Shown here: one piece after another, positions 56,619 to 64,000 of the stretch
How positions within the stretch are numbered: the first letter of the stretch is position 1
Layout of the letters: the number at the start of each line of letters is the position of its first letter
From: Camelus bactrianus
Lineage: Eukaryota; Chordata; Mammalia; Artiodactyla; Camelidae
Direction: 5' to 3'
Length of the DNA: 64,000 nucleotides
NCBI RefSeq assembly: GCF_048773025.1
Contig: NC_133570.1
Location: 21,116,001 to 21,180,000 of the forward strand
Translations under genes and position numbers: made by a program
Notes under the pieces: model-generated
The model's input: only the letters and a program-made list of their open reading frames with translations
Told to the model about the DNA's origin: nothing
Database searches by the model: none

Positions 56619-58194
56619 TCCCCCTGAGCTCAGAGGGCTCAGCCCTGAGGGGCAGGAGAGGAAGAGAGAAGGTGAAATGTCAGCACCGCATTGGTAGTGG
56701 GTGCTATGCCCCCATCTCCTGTCCAGGCCACCTGCCAACTCCAGCCTCCCCCAAGCTGTGTCCACCTCTCCAGGGGGACGCCTCCAGGACTGGGCTTCTC
56801 TCTCCCTCTCTCCCTACAGTGCTGACGGGAGGGATTCAGCTGCAAAATATATTAACTGACAGTGAGACTCAGAGGCCCCGCTCCTCGATCTGAGACTCGT
56901 CTTACACAAAGAGCAGTGACAACATGGCCTCACGCGCTAATTTGAACACGGACACCAACTCTTCTTTCACGTGGAGCTGAGGTGGAGCCTCAGCTGGCGT
57001 TTTGTTACAAGTGCAGCCCCCCTGCTGGAGCTCCTGAATCAGAAGTTTGTGTTGCTGTCGCAGAATCTGAATTTCCCCTGGCTGTTCAGGAGTTCTGTAA
57101 ACATTAGTGTCTGGGAGGCAAGCCTACTTGTATTATGACGCAAGTGTTCCTGGGGATTTCTACCTTAAAATCAGACAGGGTAACGCTGCCTGATCCAGTC
57201 ACTCCCTAATCACTCCTCAGAATCCCAGGAACACTCAGAAAGAGATGAAAAGCCATCAATGGGAACCATGCCTTGTTCTCAGACCACAGACAGAAGCAGA
57301 AGGGATTTCTCCACAGAAGTTCCCTAAGGATGCCGCTGCGATGGCGAGTTAAGCTGCTGGAAAGCATCCCAGGTGGACTGGCTTCCGGAAACCCGGGTCC
57401 CACCCCCTGGACTGACTCCCCGGGAGCCCGGCCTCCAGGTGCAGGGCTGGAGACTGCGGCACCGTATCACAGTCCCTCAGGCGTCCTCAAGGGCTGCAGG
57501 GGAGGAGGGGCAAATTGTCACATTTGGGTTGAGTTTTCCATCTCTCTACAGAAAATGATAACAGAAAACGATCACATGGAGGCAATTCCACATGTGAAGG
57601 AAAAGGACATTTACACAGATATGTTAGGGCTCTGTCCATAGATATGTAATAACTATTTTATATAGAGATTTATACATACACACATATTACAGGAAATCAT
57701 AAAAATTATTATAAAAAGAGTCGGGTGTGTGCCAAGAAGAGGCATTTCATGAAAGCCACTGGCCCGGCTCTGAAACCCGGAGTCTCCCTCTGCCCACACC
57801 CTGGAGACTTTGTCTCCACTGCAGGGAGGGGACAGGACGTGGGGTGCCGGCTTCCCCACTGAGGGCACAGGAAGCCACCTGTGCCCAGCCTATGCTGGCA
57901 GACGCAGCCCTGAGGGGTGTTGTGCACTCAGTGGAGACAGATCAGTAGTCAGCACTTCTGGGCACAGTCCGAGCATCTGGCTTTACCAGGGCCAGTTGCA
58001 CCCAGGTCAGCACCACGAGAACACGGCGTATGAAGACATAATCCATTATCTGTCGAAGCCACATTCGAGATAAGATGTGCACAATATTTAATATTGGACT
58101 TGGAGGGCTTCTGCTGTTTTTATTTAAAAATACATTAACCTTATCAAAATCACTGAACTAATTTACTTCTTTAAAACATTTAAATGCAGCTTAC
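56619..58194. other. V8 3' flank ending in unshared DNA
   Basis: No gene. Similarity to other V8 flanks fades by about 56760. Nothing is recognised from there to the SINE at 58.2 kb. Confidence 0.45.
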
Positions 58195-58390
58195 TTACTT
58201 ATTTATTTTAAAAGTTTTTGGAAGGGAGAGGCAATTAGGTTTGTTTATTTATTAGTTTGTTTGTTTTCTGTTTGGGGAGAGGTAATTGGGTTTATCTATG
58301 CATTTCCTCTTGAAGGAGGCCCTGGGGAGTGACCCCAGGACCTTGTGTGTGCTAAGCCTGAGCTGTAGCACTTGAGCTATACCTGCCCCA
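58195..58390 (-). mobile_element. Camelid-type tRNA-derived SINE, diverged
   Basis: The minus-strand head resembles the 3.2 kb SINE (box B region 'gaccccaggacc', box A region 'cttgagctata' on the plus strand). The T-rich tail part on the left is duplicated (58200-58285). Confidence 0.7.
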
Positions 58391-58559
58391 TGCACTTTAT
58401 TTTATATCCACAATAATACTAACATTGAAGGTACAATCGCAGTGCAGTGATAGGTTGGTGTGTTCATGCACTGTGAGTACCGTCTGATGACGTGAGAAGT
58501 CCATCCTGTTTAACCCCACATTTGCTACTACATTTAGTGATATTCTTTATCCCTATTTT

Positions 58560-58930
58560 TAGACCTTCTCCAAGACACACGTCCAGAATTCGATGCTTTG
58601 TGGGTGAATTTTATCAAACATTTCAGTAGGAAATAATAAATATTCTGCACACACTTTTAAAGAAAACAAAGGGATAAGTACAACCTCACGATGTATTTTA
58701 CGAGGCCTGATTTTATAAACAGACAAAATACTGTACAAAGTAAAAACCAATCCTTTCCCGAACCTAGATAAACATATACACAAAAGTACTTGCAAATTAA
58801 GTTCACCAATATAGTAAAAGTTGTCCACCCAGAAATTCAAGGATAATTTAGTATTTGAGAATCAGTCCATGGAAATCAGACTTTAAGGGGAAAACCACAA
58901 TCGTCTCAATACACGCACTTGTGAAAATAT
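58560..58930 (+). mobile_element. Old L1 ORF2 fragment
   Basis: A run of L1 ORF2 landmarks in order: 'gtgggtgaattttatcaaac', 'ttttacgaggcctgatttta', 'acagacaaaatactgta', 'cctagataaacatatac', 'atcgtctcaatacacgca'. Diverged and truncated at both ends. Confidence 0.8.
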
Positions 58931-58947
58931 GAACCACTGAAGTTGTT

Positions 58948-58995
58948 TCATGGCTCTGGGCTCCAGCCCAAGGACCAGGCTGTCACCACCCCTCA
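58948..58995 (+). pseudogene. Possible short IGLV framework-3 vestige
   Basis: 'ggctctgggctccagcccaa' and 'ggaccaggctg' resemble the V5 framework-3 end, where sisters read 'tctgggctgcagcccgagga' then 'cgaggctgac'. Only about 35 bp, no Cys codon, no RSS. It could be chance. Confidence 0.28.
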
Positions 58996-60000
58996 GTGCA
59001 GGAAAGCGGCCTCCATGCTCCACAGCTCGGGGGTCAAGGAAGGAAGAATCACAGGGCCGGGCTTTGGGACCTCAGGGGTCTTCCCCACAGTGTCAGCACC
59101 ACGGAGAGGGCTCCTCCCCTCTATTTGCACAGGACACAGCTAGGCTCCAGGCCAGCCTGTCAGCAGGAGCCTTGACCTGACAACCAAGGACGTCTTCCCT
59201 GAATCCTTCCCAGGGATTCCTTCCCTGGATTCCATCTCCCCTGGTCCTGTCACACAGGCTGCATCTGCTTCCTTCCTCCTGGGGCCCCCGCCCTCCTGGC
59301 CTCTTGTTCACCTGTGTCACTTCTGCAGCTGCTGGGTGGGACTTTCAGCCCCCTCACCTGATCCAAGCAATCTCCAGGGCACGCCCTTCATGCCCTCAGC
59401 TCTCAAGTACTCAGCGCCTGTTCCTGTGCTATAAAGCCACCCACCGTCATCCTCTCTCAGACCCTGGGATGCAGCCGAGGTCCCTCTGGTTCCCCTGCCA
59501 CGAGTGGGAAAGGTGAGGTCGGCAGCCCAGACCCTTCCCAGCTCAGCTCCACGAGGCAGGGATGAGGCCATCGAGCTCAGCCTGGGAGACCCGCTGAGGA
59601 GCCACAGACCCCCACACGGCAGGAGCTCCAGCAATGTGTGCACTCGCCGACATGCTCACACCGCGTGGACGCAGCATCCTGGCCCTGGTGGGCTGAGGGC
59701 AGACACCCGGGAGACCTCATGAGCACAGGGAGGGGAAATGTACAGATTGTCCTGTGTGTTACAAATCCTTCAGCCTTTGTACCTTCTTACCTCCTAAAGT
59801 CAGAAGAAAAGGGAAACCAAATTCCCTCTGGGAACAGATCCATCGTCCACAAGGGAGCAGCACCTAGAAAGCACAGTGCAAACATGTGTGTGAAGATTGT
59901 TTCCATCTCATAGTGAACAGAATTCACAAAACCTCAAACACAGTCACATGGAAACACACTCACACGTCAAAACTGCCTTTTGAAAAAGTTGAGTTACAGA
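58996..60000. other. Intergenic DNA, no gene recognised
   Basis: GC-richer to 59.7 kb, then AT-rich. Open frames here are short and unsupported. Confidence 0.4.
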
Positions 60001-60014
60001 GAAAAATACCATTT

Positions 60015-63000
60015 TTTAAATACATAAACATTTTTTATTGAGTTACAGTCATTTTACAATGTTGTGCCAAATTCCAGTGTAGAGCACAATTTTTTAGTTA
60101 TACATGAACATATATATATTCATTGTCACATTTTTTGTCTGCTATGACCAACCACATGATCTTGTATACCTTTCCCTGTGCTATACAGTATAATCTAGTT
60201 TATCTATTCTACATTTTAAAATCCCAGTCTGTCCCTTTCCACCCCCCGCCCCCTTGGCAACCACAAGTTTGTATTCTATGTCTGTGAGTCTGTTTCTCAT
60301 TTGTATTTCTGGTTTTTTTTTTGGATTCCTCATATGAGCAATCTCATGGTATTTTTCTCTCTTTCTGGCTTACTTCACTTAGAATGACATTCTCCAGGAA
60401 CATCCATGTTGCTGCAAATGGCGTTATGTTGTCTTTTTGTGGCTGAATAGTATTCCATTGTATAAATGTACCACTTCTTCTTTATCCAGTCATCTGTTGG
60501 TGGGCATTTAGGCTGTTTCCATGTCTTGGCTATTGTAAGTAGTGCTGCTAGGAACATTGGGGTATAGGTGTCATTTTGAAGTAGGGTTCCTTCTGGATAT
60601 ATGCCCAGGAGTGGGATTTCTGGGTCCTATGCTAAGTGTATTCCCAGTCCTTTGAGGAATCTCCATACTGTTTTCCACAGTGGCTTTCCTTGTTTCCCTC
60701 TCCCACTCTTAATGATTTAGATGTCTTCTTTCACAATTTTGTGTTTATTCTTTTTGTAATTCATGGCAGTTATCTCCTTTCCAGTTATGAGTTTCTCATT
60801 TTTGTAGCATCCTGCTTCTTTTCTATTTAGAGTAGACCTGTCAATATTTTTTTAGCATGGGTGTAGTGTTGCTAAACTCTTTTAGTTTTTGCTTGTCTAT
60901 GAAATTCTTTATCTCTCCTTCTATTCTAAAGGATAGCCTTGCTGGATAGAGTATCCTAGGCTGCATCTTTTTTTCATTCAGGACTTTGAATATATCTTGC
61001 CACTCCCTTCTGGCCGGTAGTGTTTGTGTAGAGAAATCAGCTGAGAGCCTTATGGGGGTTCCCTTGTAACTCACTCTTTGTTTTTCTCTTGCTGCCCTTA
61101 GGATCATTTCTTTATCCTTGACTCTGGCCAACTTGATTATGATATGTCTTGGTGTGGGTCTGTTTGAATTCCTCCTGTTTGGGAACCTCTGAGCCTCCTG
61201 TACTTGGCTATCTGATTCCTTTAGGTTTGGGAAGTTTTCAGTCATGATTTCTTCAAATACCTTTTCAATTCCCTTTGTCCTTTCTTCCCCTTCTGAAACC
61301 CCTCTTATGTGTAGATTGGCACACTTTATATTATCCCATAGGTCCCTTATATTGTTTTCATTGTTTTTATGTGTGTTTCTCTCAGCTGTTCTGTTTGGGT
61401 GCTTTCTGCTGTCCTGTCTTGTGGGTCACTTATTCGTTCCTGTGCATTATCTAGCCTGCTTTGCACAGCCTTTAGGTCAGCTCTCATCTCAGCCAGTGAG
61501 TTTACTAATTCTACTTGGTTCTTCTTTATAGCTTCTGTTTCATTTATGACATATTTTATATCTCTAAACACTATTACTTTTAGTTGCTTCAGTAGTTTGA
61601 TCACTCCTTTTTTGAAATCTTGATCTAGTAGGCCATCAATGTCAATTTCCTTGATCGTGCTTTCAGGGGACTTCTCTTGATCTTTTAATTGGGAGTGGTT
61701 CCTCTGCTTCTCCATATTGCTCATATCTCTCTGGCACTGTGGCTTAAGGAGTATCAGTTATCTAGTTTTCCTGGAGACGCTGTGCTATTAATGATTTTAT
61801 CAAGAGGTCTTTGTGTCTTCGCCCTGTTTCGTGAACTCAGCTTGCTGTTTCCAGAGGCCCTCTGTTGGCGCCCTCGTCTGTGCTGCTCCCAGTGGCTGTC
61901 GGCTAGCAGATCGCAGCCCCTCCCAACAGTGGGTCAGGTGCTGAGCTCTTACGCCGTGGGTGGGCGGGTCACTCCCCTTCCCGATGCAGTCAGATGCTGC
62001 ACTCAGGCGAGGCAGGTGGGCGGATTGTGCCCCATCTCAGCACCATGGTCAGGTGCTGCGTTCCTGCCAGGAAGGCGAGTGATCGCCCGCCATCTCCTGG
62101 AGCTGGTTGCTCTGCTGCTCAGTGCAGCTGCCCGATCTGCCTCGGGTCGGCACTCCGAAGTCAGGCTCAAGGAAGACTGTGGAATGGCCCCACCCCTGCT
62201 CGATGCGAAATCTCAGCTGCTTGTTAGTCTTGGCAGCACGAGTTCTCTGTGGTGGCAAGGCAGAAAGATCCTATCTGCCTTGGACTGTAAACAAGTCTCA
62301 GTCGTGCATAGGAGGCTGTGGAGACCCGGGTGCAGATTCAGGACTCGGTCCCGCCCTCGCCCAGGTGCTGTGCACAGGAGGAGATGGTGGTTGTGGCTGG
62401 GGACCCCTCTTCTCGGGAGAAGCTCCAGTAATGGTGGCGCAAGTCTGAGGGGACAAAGGCTACGGCGCCCCTCCCCCAAGGGCACACTAGCTGTGTTGCT
62501 TTGCTTTTTTCACAATTTATAGGGGACCGAGGTTGTTCTGCTCCATATCCCCTCCCAGCCATGGTGCCTAGCACCCTGCAGTCCCCTGAGGCTGCCTCAG
62601 TGCAACCGCCCCAGTCCTCCACCCGGCTTGGGCAGCCTGTCCCAGCACCAGCTGGGGGCTCGCGTCTCGGGCTGGGTATTGTGGGGACCCTTTGTGCCTG
62701 TTTAACTCAGTTCTGTTGGTCAAGGAGTGCTTGGGGCAGATGTGAGCCTCAGAGGCTAAGCCTCCATCCCTCTAGCCTCTCCGTTGGAAGGAGCAGACCC
62801 AGGGAACAAACACCTGACTTCCTTTCCCGCTCCCTCCCTGCAGAATCCGTCCCACTGTGTTTTGCTTTTTCTTCTTTCTTTTTTCCTTTTCTCCTACCAG
62901 ATTTTTGGAGTCTTTGTCTTTTGAAGAGGGCGATGTCCTGTTGGAGTTCACAGGTGCTCTGGTTGGCTAAGTAGGTCCGTAGATGTGAGTTTTGGTGTAT

Positions 63001-63054
63001 TTATGGGAGAGGGTGAGCTACAAGCATCCTTCTACTCTGTCACTTGGCTTCACT
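60015..63054 (-). mobile_element. L1 element with large internal deletion, flanked by a 14 bp TSD
   Basis: A 3.04 kb minus-strand LINE-1. Target-site duplications 'gaaaaataccattt' lie at 60001-60014 and 63055-63068. From its 5' end: a GC-rich 5' UTR (about 63054-61740); ORF1 with an N-terminal coiled-coil part (61724-61350, MSNMEKQRNHSQLKDQEKSP) and a C-terminal RNA-binding part (61245-60841, RPTPRHIIIKLARVKDKE, RLSADFSTQTLPARREWQ); then the inter-ORF spacer. The sequence then jumps at about 60688 straight to the ORF2 C-terminus (60557-60375, TIAKTWKQPKCPPTDDWIKK) and 3' UTR. ORF1 has stops and a frame change between its halves. Nearly all of ORF2 is missing. Not mobile. Confidence 0.9.
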
Positions 63055-63109
63055 GAAAAATACCATTTCTATTAAGAGTATCCCTCAGATACAAAATTAA
63101 AATGTATCA

Positions 63110-63345
63110 TGGTGGCAGGGGGGAGGGATAAATTAGGAGTTTAGGGTTCACAGATACACACTAGTATATATAAAACAGGAAGCATGACAAGGACCGACTG
63201 CAGAGCACTGGGAAGTGTCTTCAATGTCTTGTAATAACCTATAATGGAAAAGAATCTGAAAAGGAATTTATGTATGTACAAACGAATCACCTTACTGTAC
63301 ACCTGAAACACAGTAAATCACTGCACTTCCCAAAATAATAACAAC
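63110..63345 (+). mobile_element. L1 3' UTR fragment
   Basis: Matches the end of an artiodactyl L1 3' UTR: 'gggagggataaattaggagt', 'tcttgtaataacctataatg', 'gaaaagaatctgaaaa', 'ctgtacacctgaaacac'. It abuts the minus-strand L1 insertion and is a separate, plus-strand fragment. Confidence 0.78.
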
Positions 63346-64000
63346 ATGTGTCATAGGGCCTGTTTCAGGTAAATGAAATGATTTCTGAATAAATACATCA
63401 TTTGCTTTGGTGACTGCTTAGATATTTGCTATTTTATTTTTACTTAGTTCATTTAAAAGCTCACAGTCACTCACCTTCATCAGAGGGCAAATTGACAGTC
63501 TGATTTCTCTTCTCCATCCTCTTATAAATCCCAAAACTACCTTAGTTCAGATTCCGGCAATATACTCCCAGAACTTCTTGGTCACGTGCACACTTCGGTT
63601 TTGTGCTCTGGGTTTGGAGAGTCACAGCATAATAGGCCCAATCTTGAATTTTTGACAAAATACTGTACCCTTGATGTCCTTTCCAGTCACAGGTCATTAA
63701 CTTTTCTATCATTGTTAAACAGCTCTGCACCCTCCCCCTGATACGAAGTACTTTTTGCCTTCAGTGCCCTGTCCGGCATCTATGATCCGCACAGTCATCG
63801 TGTCCAGGTTCGCCTGGGCCCAGCAGTGCGAGAGGGAATTTAAAGTTTTAACTCATCCCCTGTTAAACATTAAGCATATTTGCCATTTTGCTCTTAAAGA
63901 AAATGCTGGAACAAGGCCCTTTGGCGTCACTCCTACACATATGTGTTCTGTGCTTGGAGAAAAGTTTCCAAGAAGAGACTGTTTGATCAAAGGACACAGA
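63346..64000. other. Right edge, no gene recognised
   Basis: No V homology. A 62-codon minus-strand frame (63542-63730) matches nothing I recognise. Confidence 0.35.

Noticed and set aside
61689-62522. A 277-codon plus-strand open frame
   Set aside because: It runs antisense through the GC-rich 5' UTR of the minus-strand L1; open by base composition.
63542-63730. Minus-strand 62-codon frame near the right edge
   Set aside because: Short, matches no family I know, and lies beside repeat DNA.
1-64000. IGLJ, IGLC, VPREB or IGLL genes
   Set aside because: No FGGGTKLTVL-type J motif with a 12 bp-spacer RSS and no constant-domain exon could be found; every RSS seen has a V-type long spacer.
1-64000. 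CRISPR arrays, operons, ribosome binding sites
   Set aside because: The sequence is mammalian; the repeats are long segmental copies and retroelements, not short spaced repeats.

Overview
This window is a stretch of an immunoglobulin lambda light-chain variable (IGLV) cluster from a mammal, most likely a camelid (camel, llama or alpaca). The camelid call is an inference. It rests on tRNA-derived SINEs whose heads match the camelid type (3150-3280, 47080-47211, 58195-58390, all minus strand), on artiodactyl-style L1 3' ends, and on the V subgroups present. The species cannot be named from the sequence alone.

I find 16 IGLV segments, all on the plus strand. Each has an octamer promoter, a short leader exon, an intron of about 85-122 bp, a V exon and a downstream recombination signal (RSS) with a 22, 23 or 26 bp spacer. 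They belong to four subgroups: IGLV5 (5 copies: 0.8, 7.7, 34.3, 44.8, 51.7 kb), IGLV1 (4: 4.3, 11.4, 22.7, 48.3 kb), IGLV8 (4: 15.5, 28.1, 38.5, 56.1 kb) and IGLV9 (3: 18.6, 31.1, 41.6 kb). Five look fully functional: IGLV1 at 4.3 and 22.7 kb, IGLV8 at 15.5 and 56.1 kb, and IGLV5 at 44.8 kb. The IGLV5 at 0.8 kb is open but has lost the invariant framework tryptophan. Ten are pseudogenes, several with a single lesion. All three IGLV9 copies are dead. No J or C segment, VPREB gene or unrelated host gene was recognised.

The locus is built from a repeated cassette, roughly (V5-V1)n-V8-V9, with flanks and old repeats copied along with the genes. Left to right the order is V5-V1-V5-V1-[V5 flank only]-V8-V9-[V5 lost]-V1-V8-V9-V5-[V1 lost]-V8-V9-V5-V1-V5-[V1 lost]-V8. 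The bracketed places keep the flanking sequence of a V gene that is no longer there, so the array has grown by duplication and been pruned by deletion. A CTCF-like motif in one orientation recurs at least 13 times, about once per V interval.

Mobile DNA: two copies of an L1 3' end (32.9 and 43.4 kb) and two of a SINE (3.2 and 47.1 kb) were duplicated with the cassettes. A solitary class I-type LTR (19445-19980, minus strand) is present in only one of three sister copies, so it inserted later. A 3 kb internally deleted L1 (60015-63054, minus strand) is flanked by a 14 bp target-site duplication. Many short older L1 fragments lie between the genes. From 56.6 kb to the right end there is no intact V segment. 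A 4 kb stretch at 23.2-27.5 kb lacks a recognisable sister copy in the window.
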